From positions 130,302,651 through 130,366,650 of the forward strand of contig OU015498.1 of the NCBI GenBank assembly GCA_907164885.2: 64,000 nucleotides of DNA. Reading direction: 5' to 3'. The DNA comes from Dolomedes plantarius (taxonomy: Eukaryota > Arthropoda > Arachnida > Araneae > Dolomedidae). Each line of letters begins with the position of its first letter. The first letter of the stretch is position 1. A program made the position numbers and the translations under genes. The notes under the pieces are model-generated. The model was not told the origin of the DNA and did not search any database. It worked only from the letters and a program-made list of their open reading frames with translations. This document shows, piece after piece, positions 47,897 through 61,086 of the stretch.

Positions 47897-50800
47897 GTAA
47901 ATCTTATGTTGTTTTGACTTTACTTTTATATCTGTTGTTTGTTCAAAGCTGTTCAAAACAGATTATGTTTGATTGTTGCATACTTAGGGTTTAAGAAATT
48001 TTTGAGTATTTGAAATCAACATGCATTTGTAATTTCATGTACAATACACATAATACGTTATGGTTAAAAAAGAAAATTCAAATTTAAAGGAAAATTTTCA
48101 TCCTTCCTTTTGGCTGTAGTTTTTTTTTCCTAAAGAGATTATAAAAACTTTCCTCTTAACCCTCTTCTAGACACATGGTCTACATTTGTAGACTACCTTT
48201 CTTTAGATGGTAGGATTTCTTAAGAAATTCTGGTGAAGCATGCATTCTTTTCAGTATCTGTTGATAATACATCTGTCCCATCTTTAGTATGACTTACCCT
48301 ATCAATGCCTCTGTTTGTCAAGGTTTTTAGGACTTAAATGTGGTTGGTCTACCATTGCAAACCATATGCATAACTGTGTTAAACTTTTAGCATTTACATT
48401 TTTAAAAAATTTTAATTGTTTTTGTGTATTATAGATATTGTCTAGTAACTGAATAAATTGAAATTAAAAACATGTCTAACTAAAATAAATGGTCTCTGGA
48501 GACCAGTAGGGATCATGAAGCGTTGAAAAATGGGTTGTTTGGAGATTCCATTCCACCTGTTGATAGACTGCTAAATTATGTTGGATGTTTCTATATTTGC
48601 CCCAGAAACCACAAGAAATCTACAAGAAAATCTTGTGTGAAATGTGAAAAACATGTTTGCAAAGATCTAGAGATATTTGTACTACATGTTTGAGTGAATA
48701 AAAATATGCCATATTCAACCTTCATTAGCTTTTTATCATATTTACTATTCTTTTATAACTTTTTTCTGGATATTTTAATTTTATTTTTAAATATGTACAG
48801 AATAAAGTATTTTATTTTAAAAGTTACATAAAATCTGTAATTATGCATAAATTATAGATAGTTGTTAAATGAACTTTGCAAAATTTATATGCGAGGTCAC
48901 ACCGTGCATTTCCTACTGTGCATTTTCATATGAATGATATGAAAACTAAAAAGGTCTACAAGTGTAGACCTTGTGATTAAATGCATGTGGAAAAAAAAAT
49001 ATGCCTGGCATAGGGTTAACACAAAAAAATATTTAAGCTTAAAAATATATTGAGCCTGTTCAGTTTTCTTGCAGGAATTATATATGTGTAACTGGACCTT
49101 TTTTTTTGTTTATCAAACTTTATTTAAACCCTGTTATTTCATATTTTGTTTTCAATTCTAGTGAGAATATGTGTCTGTGTGTTTGTCATAAATTGTGTTC
49201 TGAATTGCTTTAGATTGATGTAACATAGAATATGTGTTTCAAATTTTAAGAAATGAATTTTTTTTTTTCGTTTTTGTGAAAGGAATTTTATTTATATATC
49301 ATTTTATATTTTGATGAGTCACTTTTAATATATATTTATACAGGTATTGATTTTTTCATTCTGTTCTTTGAAAATTCTATGAGTAATGTGTTTACTCATT
49401 TTGAAATATCTTCAGATTATCTGAGTTCACCTAATAGTGTTGTAAATTAATGTAAAAAGTTAGTTCACTGATATCTCTTGATTCTACGCAATCATTTTAG
49501 TCTGTAGTATCTCTTGCAGTGTATTCATATTTTAATTTTTCAAAGTTACATAAAAAGTTAATATTCATGAAATAATTCCATTTTTTGTAATAATTTTTTA
49601 AAGATAATTTTATAACTTAAAAAACTTCTATTTTTCCTTCATTTTTACTTTTGAGGTGTGTGTGTTTCGAAAATTCAAATAGAAAATATTACCAGATAGT
49701 TTAATGTATTGTAGCATCTAAAGCTGATAGATCTGTATGCAAAAATTAATTCATTGACTGTAATTTTTATATCTAAACATGTTGTGATCATTTTTTGATT
49801 TTGTTAGTGTCATGGGATTTTTTTATACAATTGTTCTCTGTAATAATTGTCCTACACTACTTAAAAACAAAATATTTTTCTCCTTATTTCTTATGAGCTT
49901 GGTTGCAGGTGACAGAAACTTACCATTGTTCTGTCGGTTACTTGCATCAGAGACTGATTTAGAATTGGGATTTTGGAATCATGAAGCCAGGGACACGTAA
50001 ATAAGAGAAATTAAACCTTTAAATAAAAAAAAATCATTTTCCGTATAATGCTATCTAAAAGTAATGCAAACATGTATGAAGTAATTTTAAATATTTTAAA
50101 AGATGTAATATTTATTTTTAAAACAACAAATCTTAAGTCATAACTTAAAGGTTTATTGAAAAATTTAATGACTTAAATTTATATAATAAAATTGATGAAG
50201 AAACACTATTAAATAAAAACCAGGATTTTTAATAAGAGACCCTTCATAGACAGACACATAGCTCCAAATTATTTTATCATTTAAATCTAGATTGTTTATT
50301 ATATTTTTTTTCTTTTAATGGAAAATGTTTTATAATTCAAATTACATCTTACAAATCATTTATATATTCTATTGTGTGTCCATAATTTTTTTCTGAAAGT
50401 AGTATTTCATGGTTTGTTTTAAAATTTTCATATATGTAAGAGGTTTTATATATCTCTTGATAAAGGCATGTCTTTTTATTTTGCTTTTTTAATAGTTGCT
50501 TTATATAGGTATTTAAAATAAATGTTTTCATCATATTATTTTTCGGAAAAAGATTATTTTTTTAGCTTTTTTTCTTTAATTTGCAAAAAGACTAGTTGCT
50601 TTCTATGTGTACTATACTCTACTTTATCTTCCTTTTTCATAAAAGTGTAAATTTACTCTATTGTATTTCATACTAATTATTATTTTTAAATAATTGTTTC
50701 TCTAAAAAGATTTTTTACTGTTATTTTTAAATTTCTTATATCATTTTATTCATGTTAACATTTCAAACTGAAAATCACATTGGAAATGGTCAAAATTTCA

Positions 50801-51308
50801 CCTATGCAATTATTTATCTCTGTCAAACACAGTTTACTAGATTTAATTATCCAAATATTCTCAGTTTCTTTCTAACCTCTACCTTTATTTAGAATATTTA
50901 TCTCTTTTATTCATTGATCATGAGTGTGAATAAAATCTGGCAACTTTGGTTTGGCTCTCTAACAATTTTTATAACTGTTTCAAGTATCTATATTTTGATC
51001 GAAAACATGCCTTTATCTATTGTGAAGTTTTCTGTTTTCTAAAGGAATTTTCATATAACTTCAGTTTTATTTTTAATGATTTCAGTCTTATCCAATTTTA
51101 TTTCTTTGTAGTTACATCTATAAAATAAAATATGTGACACTAATGTAAAAAGAAAAAGCATAATGATTTTTGCCTTTTAACTAAAAAATTGCACTACTTC
51201 CATTTCTTATTTATTTTTTATTCTAAGCATTTTATGTAGTTCAATAATTATAAATTAGTATGCATGTATTCAGTAATTTCTCTCTTAAAAAACTTATTTT
51301 TATCATAG
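47897..51308 (+). other. RNF144 intron 4 (3.4 kb)
   Basis: Contains the piggyBac remnant 48160-49015. The remaining 2.3 kb after it is AT-rich single-copy-looking sequence, with no gene or repeat that I recognise. Confidence 0.75.
48160..49015 (+). mobile_element. piggyBac-type remnant with TTAA flanks
   Basis: TTAA at 48156-48159 and 49016-49019 flanks ends starting ccctcttctag and finishing ggcataggg. Subterminal inverted motifs (ggtctacatttgtagac, aaggtctacaagtgtagacc) lie inside each end. About 48530-48700 encodes the end of a transposase on the plus strand: S-I-P-P-V-D-R, then C-V-K-C-E-K-H-V-C, then after a one-base shift I-C-T-T-C-L-S-E-stop. This is the cysteine-rich zinc-binding tail of piggyBac proteins. 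The catalytic domain is deleted. Confidence 0.8.
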
Positions 51309-51400
51309 TGTAGAACAAGGTTTTGTTCTGTGTGCAAATTAAGCTGGCATGGTAATACATCATGTGAAGATGCAAGAAGGGCATTCAGTGATGAAATTGA
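51309..51400 (+). CDS. RNF144: RNF144 coding exon 5: second half of IBR
   Basis: Residues 307-336 plus two bases of codon 337. It supplies the remaining IBR ligands C307, C312, C315, H320 and C325 in the pattern C-R-T-R-F-C-S-V-C-K-x-S-W-H-x4-C, close to the FCSTCKASWHPGQGC of RNF144A. The acceptor is ATCATAG and the donor GAAATTGA|GTATGTT. Confidence 0.93.
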
Positions 51401-53734
51401 GTATGTTATCATTTATATGGTTTTTGTTATTTTGCAAAAGATATTTTGTGCAGTTTATATAGGTGCAACATGAAGTTACCTTTTTTTGTTTGTTTGTTTG
51501 TTGTTGTATCAAAAACTTTAATTTTGTGACTTTAGATGCAATGATCAATGAATATTGATTACTTTTCATCAAGACTGTTGTATCATATAGAAGAGGTTAT
51601 ATATGTATATGAGATAAGTAGAAGTCTTTATGGCTTTAATCATAACTGAAACATCATAATGGATGATATTTTAATTGAAGTTTCAAAAATCTGATGATTA
51701 CTAATGACTTATCCTACTTATTATATCTCTGCTTTACTCATTAATATCAGGATATAAGAAAAAAATTGCCTTTTTAAATATTTTCTTTACATGGGTCAAA
51801 AAAATAAAGCCCAAGAGTCTTTGAAGAACATTTGAAGTATGTTTTGTAATTTTGTACACTGCCAAATTTTTCACAAATGAAATATATGAGCTTTATTGGC
51901 CATATAAATCTGTTGTACAACTTTACAATTATGCATTTCTTTTCAAACTCCTTGTAAGAAATCTATCCAGTACATACATTTTTCTAGATTGGGAAAATAA
52001 TCTGAAAATATGAGAGTAATATATTTTATTTTTTCAAATTTGTTACCATACATTCAGTACTTTCTCCTTGTAATAAAACAATTTACTCTTGTTCAAACAG
52101 TCATTTAAAATTTGTTATAGTTAGGATCATTTTCCCTATAAAATAGTGATAGATAAGAGGGGATATTCCTTACACTTCTTGACTTCACTGTTTCTAAAAT
52201 TATCAATAAAAACCAAAGTAATATTAAAAGTGTTAATATGTTAGAAATTCAACAGAAGTTTTCAGCAGTTACTGATAGAGTACTTAGACAATCTTTTAGA
52301 GCATTCATGTTTTCTTGGCCTCTTATTTCTGTGGTGTCACTCAAAATTTTAAGAAAGGATTGTGAAAATTTTCCCATTTAAAAAAAAATCATAAATTAAT
52401 AAAAAATAAAATAAATTATTGTAATGAGAAGAAATCAAAAGCTCCTAAACCAATTTAACAGGTAATTTTTTTAAACATAAAATTGCATATTGTATCAAAA
52501 ATTCCTCTTGTTACTGCTCTGTAGTAAAAGGCTGAATAACCTTTATAATAAGTTTTTGACATTAAAAGTTATAGTCTTTTTAAGATCTTGCATGACAATT
52601 AGATTAATAGAGGACTCAAGAACCAACCAATCAAATGCTGTGAAACATAGCCTATATAATGGCTGAATTTCACATAACATAATTTCCCCCCCCCTCCCTC
52701 AACATGGTGAGCACGTTGTCTTTCAACGTCTTTCAACATTTGCCTAAAGCATCTGTGAAATTCATTGGTTGCTCTTTATGGGGGACACTGTATAGGTAAA
52801 CAAAATAAGACAAATGTTTATGTTTTTATTTGCAAGTACTTTCGTCTGAAAAAAATATTTTTCATTTAAAATTCATTTAAATTTAAATTTTTTTAAATCC
52901 AAGGTAATGTTAAACAGATATTTTTACAGTAAATCTTGTGTAAAATTTAAAACTTTGTGCCTTAATTTCAATTTTAAAATTGTTATCTCTGGATAAGAAA
53001 GTATATATGGTAATAAATATGTACTTTGTGGCACATTGTCACATAAATAAAGGTGCCAAATTGATTTGGCACCTTGATTGATTTGCCAAATTTAATTGAT
53101 TTTGTGATCGCTGAAGTCAACATGATAAATACCAAAATTATCTCAGTTCTCTTATAGAATGCAGATGCACTGATGGCCATAAAATAACTCCCCTTGCTTT
53201 TGTCTTTCAAATGTCTTCACCTTTTGTGACCTTCCACTACATTCTTCTAGAATTTTCTGTTATCTTCCCCCATTTATATCAGAGTTTGATGATCCTCGCA
53301 TTTGTGAATCATCCATAGAGACAATCACATCTAATTCTCCATGTCCTAATGATGAACTATTAATAGTTTGAAACTAGTTGCCTCCCCTCCCTCCTTTATT
53401 TTTATTCTGGATTATAAGAATCTGTGTATTTTGTTTAGCACAACTTTCCTGTAAGTTATGCAGTTATGGTTTGGATTGACAGGTATGTATATTTTCTGTG
53501 TACCAATGATTGTTTAGTTTTTATGATGATTCCATTTATTTATTTATTTAATTTTTGTTGTTGTTGTTCTGCAGAAAGGGGAAAACACAGTTTTTGGGAT
53601 TGTTGGTATGATGTGAAATTTTTTGTGTAGCAGTATAACTTTCTTGAGAAGATAAGAATAATGGATCATATTACTAGCTGAATGCATTTTATTTCATGTC
53701 AGTTTTATTCTTGAACATAAATTTTTCTTTGTAG
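51401..53734 (+). other. RNF144 intron 5 (2.3 kb)
   Basis: No coding exon or clear transposon end was seen. It contains a C-run near 52687, a perfect short hairpin at 53052-53073 and a TTG-rich stretch just past 53550. Confidence 0.75.
53052..53073. repeat. Short perfect hairpin
   Basis: ggtgccaaat and atttggcacc form a 10-base stem with a 2-base loop. Confidence 0.85.
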
Positions 53735-53876
53735 ATTGTCTATAAGTGATGATGAAAGTTCAATCAAGCGATGCCCAAATTGTCGAATTCCAATAGAAAA
53801 AGATGATGGATGTGCTCAGATGATGTGCTACAGATGTAAACATGTGTTCTGCTGGCATTGCCTTGCATCACTTGAT
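53735..53876 (+). CDS. RNF144: RNF144 coding exon 6: catalytic RING2
   Basis: Codon 337 is completed here and the exon runs to residue 384. It holds I-K-R-C350-P-N-C353 and E-K-D-D-G-C363-A-Q-M-M-C368, where C363 aligns with the ubiquitin-accepting cysteine of RNF144 proteins. C371, C376 and C379 follow, with the W-H-C-L-A-S-L-D end typical of the family. All zinc ligands and the catalytic cysteine are present, so the enzyme looks active. The donor is CTTGAT|GTAAGT. Confidence 0.96.
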
Positions 53877-54309
53877 GTAAGTTGTCTGATACAACTACTA
53901 GTATTTTTAATATGTCTGATATAATTTGAAGAAAATGAGTATATTCTTCATTGTATGACATTCAGTTATTTTCTCCCTTTATTTCCATTTTTTCAGTTTA
54001 CTTTTTGTATTCATTTCAACTTATTCCTTAAGCCTGTTACAGTGTTATGGAATTTTTTTTTTTTTTTTGGTGTGTGTGTATGTATGTATGTATATGTGTG
54101 CATTCATAATTCATTAATTCACGTCATGGTTTGATAATTTAATTATTGTGCTTCTGGATAGGTTTTTGTGTGAACTAAGTGTATAAATGTAGTGAAATTA
54201 AACTAAAGAAGTTGGAGAAATTTTTCAAGTGTACTTTGTGGATATCTGTATAAAACATTTGCAGTCTCACTTTGAAAACTAGTCTTTTTATTTTTAAAAC
54301 TTTTTATTA

Positions 54310-54359
<50 letters not shown>

Positions 54360-55557
54360 CATACATGCATATATATATATAATTTTTACCAACTTCTAGA
54401 GAACTCCTTAGAGATGCTTTGTATAGATTTTAATGTATCATTGAATAGAAGAATAATGGGAAACTGGTTTCTTGGTGATATTGTATTTGAATAAATTTCA
54501 TCACATTTTCAGCATGAACTCTATAACTTAGGTATTGAAAAGTAGCCTGAAGAATAAGATCCTTCTTTTTTTTTTTCAAAATAAGAAGGAAACGTAATTT
54601 TTAAATTTTTTACCTAATTTGGTTTTGTATCATGTGAAATAAAATTCTTAAAAAAAGGTAGAGGGTAATTTTTGTTTGTAGCTATTTTGTAATAAAATAT
54701 AGATATTATAATCAGAACTACTGATTAAAAAACTCTTTTTATAGATTTTTTTAAGCAAAAATTCAAATTTTTCTATGTTTTAGGAAAATTTTTACCTCTT
54801 GCCCCTACAGTAATATTTTAGCTGTTTAGTAAAATTTGTGCTATAGATTAAAAATTGTCATAACGTGTCATCTTCAGTTTTTTTATTTTATTTTGCTAAT
54901 TTCTCTTAATCAAAATGACCCCCCCCCCCCCATCCCATTTAGTTTTAACATTTGAAAATTTTGGTTATAATGTATGTCATACATAAATATATTTGCATAG
55001 TATTAAGTTTTGTTAAGCCACTGTGCATATTTAAAAGCAGTTACTGTTAATTTTTAAAAAAATGTGAATTTTTGGAATTTGATTTTAATTGTATTTCATG
55101 GAAGAGACTCACAGGATAAAATTTAAGATTCTATGAAAGCATTTGTTGCTCTGTACATTTAATGCTTGTGAGCTTAAATAATATCTTAGGCTCAGACTTT
55201 TGATTTGTGATAGAAAAGTAAAATTAAGATAGCTTCCACAAAAGAGATTGCTTTTTCTGGTCGTGGTGTGTGTGTGCATGTGTGTCTTCTGGTACATTTT
55301 AACTTAATAAAAAACACTGTTATTTCAAGTTATTTAAAATATTGAATAAGAACTGACATGTTTGCAGCATTATTTGAATAGAAATACTTGTAGAAAACAT
55401 GCAACTGATTGTCAAAATATGAATAATGAATTTAATGATTAAAAGACTTAGATAGTGAAATAGGGTTTTAAGAAGATAATTTTTCACTAAAGTTTAACTT
55501 TCTTGTATTGAACTAGTTTTTTATGTTCAAAATGATTTTTTTCTCTTTTCTTTAAAG
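53877..55557 (+). other. RNF144 intron 6 (1.7 kb)
   Basis: Holds a CT/AT microsatellite (54309-54383) and a C-run (about 54918-54931). Nothing else is recognised. Confidence 0.75.
54309..54383. repeat. CT/AT microsatellite
   Basis: (CT)n then (AT)n with a catacatacatgcat interruption. Confidence 0.88.
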
Positions 55558-55647
55558 GATGATTTTCTGTTACGTCATTATGACAAGGGACCTTGTCGCA
55601 ACAAACTGGGTCATTCTAGAGCTTCAATGATTTGGCATAGAACTCAA
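55558..55647 (+). CDS. RNF144: RNF144 coding exon 7: end of RING2 and juxtamembrane segment
   Basis: Residues 385-414. It contains the last RING2 ligands H391 and C397 in the near-invariant stretch [17 protein letters not shown], ending I-W-H-R-T-Q just before the membrane segment. It is 90 bases and phase 0 at both ends. The acceptor is TTCTTTAAAG and the donor ACTCAA|GTAAGA. Confidence 0.96.
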
Positions 55648-55979
55648 GTAAGATTTATCGTTTAACAATATTATATTATATCACGTCTTTTTTGTATTAA
55701 AAAGATATGTCCATGTGGAATAAGACTTAAGTTAAAGGAAGAAGTGCATAATCAATATTCATAATATTTTAAAGTTCATCATTCTAAAATAATTTAAATG
55801 ACTTAGAATTTCTTTTAAAATTAAATACCTTGTTCACCCAAACATTTTCCCCCAAACATTGATTAGCAGGCAAAAAAATGCATCACACATGTATTGATAA
55901 AGAGTAGTTAACATGTACCTCTAGAGTAGAAGTTTTGAGTGATTCACCCTCATTTTTCATGCCCATGGCTCTCCTGTAG

Positions 55980-55986
55980 TTTATAT

Positions 55987-56029
<43 letters not shown>
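55980..56029. repeat. AT microsatellite
   Basis: (AT)n, directly next to the left end of a MITE. Confidence 0.9.
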
Positions 56030-56031
<2 letters not shown>

Positions 56032-56412
56032 CTAAAATCTTGAGTATAATATACACTTTTTTTTCACATTTTTGTCTGCAAAAATGAGGGTGCGTATTAT
56101 ACTCATGTACAAAAAAACGTAGTGTTAAACATTGAATAAACGACAAACAATAGGTGAGCTGTATTCTGGTGAAAATGATTAAGACTGATAATATGGCAGT
56201 ATTGCTTGTTCTGAATTAAAAATTTAAGTTTTTTATCTACCAAATTTGACATTTTCGTTTATATTTATTTCTAATTTTATTTATATTAAGTATTCGTGCA
56301 ATTTTTAAATAAAATATTGAAAATTTATGGGTGCGTATTATAGTCAAATTTTAATTTTTTCCGAAAATTTTATGCAAAATCAAGCATGGGTATTATAGTC
56401 AAGATTTTATGG
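56030..56412. mobile_element. Tigger/pogo-like MITE
   Basis: Inverted ends ccctaaaatcttgagtataa / ttatagtcaagattttatgg are flanked by TA. A second gggtgcgtattata motif lies inside each end. Noncoding, 383 bases. Confidence 0.75.
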
Positions 56413-56712
56413 TATGTATACACTTAACAGATAGATGGATTATAAAAGAAGCAAAAATCATGAATCACAAGAATTTCTGGTGATAAATGTCTTATACTGC
56501 AGCCCATGACAGGGAGCTATTGAAGCTCTGAGAAACTGGTGTGAAATGTAATAAAAATGACAAAGTACAAATAATTATAGATAAAAATAGATTCAGAGCC
56601 TTAAGTGTTGAAGACTATCTCAGGTCTCTTCACTTATTTATAAATCAGTGACTTATCAGTATAGTGCATTGAAACAAATCTGTAAATTAAGTAAGCTTAT
56701 ATTCCTTATTGG

Positions 56713-57033
56713 AGCAGTGGGCCAGTGATTTGTACATATCTGGTTCGATGCTCATTACTGCAAATCTATTGCCGTGTTCACTAACGGTGGCCGGGGCATG
56801 TAAAATATGTCGTGGCTGCAATGTTCTCCAAGTTCTCAAATTTACCTCTGGGGGTGCAGGGTCAAGTGTTCCGGTCTCGTCACTTGACTCGGATAAAAAA
56901 TTACGGGACTGGCCCATAGGGGGCAATGCAGGTCCACCTGTATGGTGCTCCTAGAAAAGTGGCCAGCAAAAACCGCGGTATCATATGGCAGTAAGGATAA
57001 TGTCCAAGAAACCATCTGCCGCATTGGAAGAAA
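56713..57033 (+). mobile_element. SINE-like retroposon with 14-base target duplication
   Basis: The perfect repeat atattccttattgg at 56699-56712 and 57034-57047 brackets 321 GC-richer bases. The head has gcagtgggccagtga and ggttcgatgctc, resembling pol III boxes A and B at short spacing. It ends in a short A-run. The open frames on both strands here are not genes. Confidence 0.75.
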
Positions 57034-57660
57034 ATATTCCTTATTGGTGACAGAATTTGCTATCATTTTCCAGACACCGTCCTTCCCATTGAATTATTCT
57101 CCTTAGTAAATGGCAACTGGTGTGAATAATTTTAGTCTCCTCTGGAACAGGTACTAATTGGCAAAAGTTAGGATTTAATATAAGCTCTCTAGATACCTTT
57201 CTAACCATATCACTCACTTAATATTGGCATTTGAGTGGATACTACAAATTAGAAATATCAGGGATTTATGGTTTAAATGTTTTTATTTATATTTTTTCCA
57301 AACCATTAGTAATCATTTTCAGTTACTTTTTTTTAAACTTCATGCTTGCCTTAACTTTTTCTTTTCATGCAATAATTTTTGCTGCACTAAATGCAGAAAA
57401 CAGTTATGGAAATTTTCGAGAAACATAAAAGCAGTTTCTGATAACCTGTAGTATGATATTTATGAAATATTTTGTTTTATTTTATTCAGAGTCATGGTTT
57501 TACCATGTTTTATCCAAATTCTCATCATTAGTTGTAAATGTATTGTATGTCTTCTGTAGGATTGTGGAAAGATGAATTTCTTCTGTCAAAATGAATGTTG
57601 TGTATCTGTTATAATTAGATATGTATGTTGTCTGTACATATGAATTTTCTTCTTTTAAAG

Positions 57661-57792
57661 GTGGTTGGAATATTCGCTGGATTTAGCTTTTTGCTTCTTA
57701 TGGCTTCACCATTTCTACTTTTAGCTGCTCCCTGTCTTCTGTGTTGCCGATGCAAAAGTAAATACTTCTATGAAGAAGCTACACCCCTGTGA
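57661..57792 (+). CDS. RNF144: RNF144 last coding exon: membrane anchor and C-terminus
   Basis: Residues 415-457 and the TGA stop (57790-57792). The segment from V415 is hydrophobic for about 25 residues, then comes a cysteine/arginine-rich stop-transfer patch (C-L-L-C-C-R-C-K). G417-I-F-A-G421 matches the GxxxG motif of the vertebrate RNF144A membrane helix, which has been linked to self-association. The last residues (YFYEEATPL) differ from vertebrate tails. Confidence 0.95.
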   Translation: MVGIFAGFSFLLLMASPFLLLAAPCLLCCRCKSKYFYEEATPL

Positions 57793-58030
57793 CTTTTTAC
57801 CTTTGTATCATATATTAACACACTGATAGTGAAGCTTCTAGCTTCTAGTCATGAAAATTTGTAATCACTAAACTATGTTTGCATTTTCCTTTCCCAGTGT
57901 TCCAGTCCTGTGATATGTTTGATTTTATTTTTATTTGGTTATCATATGATTGTAGAATATTTTTTGTTTAAGACTGAAGCTTCACAGTGTGAAGTTGTTA
58001 GTGTATTTAGTGTCATAGTTGCACATTTTT

Positions 58031-58036
58031 AATAAA
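58031..58036 (+). terminator. Possible RNF144 polyadenylation signal
   Basis: This is the first canonical AATAAA after the stop codon, followed by T/G-rich sequence. The base composition makes chance matches common, so it is only a candidate. Confidence 0.35.
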
Positions 58037-60663
58037 ATATTCTTTTATGTTTTTGTAGAAATTAGAAAATTGAAGATATTTTCTAACAAATGAGCTTTGT
58101 ATACAATTGTTTTTGTTGTTTTGTGAATTTCAGTTTAGTAAGCCTAAACTGAATGTTGTGCATTGTATTTAGACTTAACAATTGAATTTTATACCAGAAA
58201 CTATTTTTTTTTTTTATATGTATTGCTTTTGCTATAGGTTAAACACAAAATAATGATTTTTTTGGGTTTGTTTAAACAGCCTTTAAGATTATTCCTCTAT
58301 ACATGAATTTTGCAATACATAGTTTTAATAATTTATACTCCTTTTTGTTCATAAGTTATAGTATTCTTTTTCCTTTTCTTTTTTGTTTTAGAATTAGTTT
58401 GTGCAAGAAATGTTTCATGAAAAACTTTAAATGATTTGATTTTTGCTAGTTATATTTCTTATACAAATCATTATTTAAATGCATAATTTTGTTTTTAAGT
58501 TGCTTGATAATGACAAGTTTTGATAAAATGAATTAAATTAAAAAAAATTTTTATGAAATTCTTTAAAATGCATTATTCTAATTTTTCATTTAAAAATTTT
58601 CTTACAGCTTTCACATTTTTTTCCCCTTATTACCTTCATTTTTGCTGGCTCTTATTGGTAATTTTTTTATGTATATTTTCTGAGGAGCATAATTTCATAA
58701 CATATATATATATGTGTGTGTAATGTAATGTCATGTATAGCACTGTGTAAAATTTTAATTTTACTTTGGATGGAAATCCTATATATTGGTCCATTTACCA
58801 CTGGGTGAATCTGATATAATACTGTAAGAAAAAAGATGTATTTTTAATTAGACTTAGTCAGAATGGCTATTTTACATGTTGAGAGAAAAATATTTAACAG
58901 CCATATTTTCCTAATTTATAATATTATTAGTTCACTTGATTATTATTAATTTTTTTTTTTTTAAACTTTAGGACTGCCTTTTTTTTTGCACTACGTAACT
59001 TGCTGTTACATATTGCAATTTCCCTGGGATGTCCTTGTTATGTATTATGATTTCCGTGTGATGTCCTTAAAAATAGACTTCTGGCAATCCTAAAAGAGGA
59101 AAAATGGCAACTATATTTCTACCTAAAAATTGCTATTAGTATTTAATAAACAAATTTTGTCTTTTCTGATTTAAGCAATGTATGTAAATTGTTATCATTA
59201 GTATAAAATTTCTCCTCTGTGCTTTTGAGTAACATTTACAAAACTTTTAAAATTTAATATTCCAGTTTTTATAGGTATATGTGATATTTTTGTGACTTTT
59301 TGGTTTTTTCTTTTATGTTTGATATCAAATTGCTTTAATGGCTGTCTACATGTCTGTTATTTTGATATTATCATGTATTCTGTATCATTTTTTTCTGTAT
59401 CATTTCTATGTGATAGTTGTGCAATATTATATAGTGTTTATTGCATGTGAGTTGTTTGTAATAAATTTATTTTGATTAACTGGAAATCTACCAAATTAAT
59501 GATAAATCACTTGATTGAAAAATTGGGTAATTAGTGATAATTTACTTTAAAAATGTGGGATAGACATTTAAACTAAAAACTTCTCTTGTGGTTTTGCTGA
59601 AGTGAAATCTTTTTTTATTACTCCTTATACATTATAGTAAACACGTAGGTAATTGTAATATTTTGTTTATCATGCATATTATGCATCTGTTATTCACTTT
59701 TTTATATAACTTTAAATTAAAACTGGAAACTATGCAATTATTTTTACTTTTGTTAAAAAGGGCTGTCTTTTTTTTTTCTTTATATGCAGGTACATTGTTC
59801 AAGTTATGTTGGTAAACTTTTTCAATTAAACTAATGTTATACTTTCAACATCCTAAACATCAGATACAGTTTTGTAAATTATCTGTTTAACTATGCTATC
59901 TTTTTTAACTTCAATATAAAACATTAAGTCTCCCATATGTCCTTATAAATCCATAAAACATGTTAAGTTCATTAATGCACTTATAATTATTTACAAATAT
60001 TTTATTATGGTTTTCTGCCGGTTTTAATAAAATTTACATGTTTTAAACTAAATGTAATAAATTATTAAATTAGATTTTTTCAACAACCCCCCCCCCCCCC
60101 TTTTGCAAATTCTATCCAAAATATTTTACCTGATTTAATCAGTTATTTGATTAACTTTGCTATTATGCAAATTCAAACAGCAGCTCACTTGATGAAGTCT
60201 GATCTGAAGCAAAGCATAACTAGCTTCATTTGCTTGTATTTTTTTCTTTTTCGTATATTCATGAAAAATTCTGATTTTCATAATAATGCAAAAAAAAAAA
60301 ATAGATAAATAAATATTAAAATTAAATGGAATTTTTAGCATTTTCATAACACAGTTAATTTTTTTTTCTTTATGAATTAAAATATACCATACATGTATCA
60401 TCAGCAAATAATATAACATTGTGTATGCTTATAAATTTTTGTAAGAACTAGTAAAAGACCACAAAAAGTCTAAAAAAAAAAAAAAAAAGTATTTTATTTT
60501 TTTATTTGTAGGCAAGAAAGGATAAATTTTATTATAGTGCATAAAATTCGTCAAATTAACTACTATAATTACCATTTTGTAAACACTTTATTATGCATAA
60601 ATTACATTATTTTCTGTTATAAAATTATATACCTGGTTATTTATGTATATAAATTTAAAATCT

Positions 60664-60682
60664 GCACACACACACACACACA
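60664..60682. repeat. AC microsatellite
   Basis: About nine AC units. Confidence 0.85.
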
Positions 60683-61030
60683 ATATAAACATCTCTATTA
60701 ACAAGAGTGATCTTTTTCATACAGATATTATTGAAGTTAAGCTTTCTTAATTATAACTGGCACATTGCTAATGCTAAATAGACTATTTAGTTCAGATGAC
60801 ATAAAGAAAAGGTGTGTCCCTATAGTTTTATAGCCAGAAATGTCCTAGGAATTTTGTAGAGTGTAAGATTCATTCCCTGGCGAGATTGTATTTTTCAAAG
60901 GGAATAAGAAAACAATTCAATAGTTCTTGGTACTTAAAATAGTGAAATCTCCCAATCTTCGTTCTTCCTCCAAGGCTTGGCAAGGAAGGAAGAATTTGAG
61001 TATTTTTATGGCTAAAGTAAAAGTATGAGT

Positions 61031-61033
<3 letters not shown>

Positions 61034-61083
<50 letters not shown>
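61034..61083. repeat. AT microsatellite
   Basis: About 25 uninterrupted AT units. The minus-strand frames across it are artefacts. Confidence 0.9.

Positions 61084-61086
<3 letters not shown>

Larger units (their letters stand above)
55648..57660 (+). other. RNF144 intron 7 (2.0 kb)
   Basis: Contains an AT microsatellite abutting a Tigger-like MITE (56030-56412), then a SINE-like insertion with target-site duplication (56713-57033). The rest is AT-rich. Confidence 0.75.

Noticed and set aside
56687..57066. Three overlapping frames on both strands
   Set aside because: They lie in a SINE-like insertion; open frames on both strands reflect its higher GC content, not coding.
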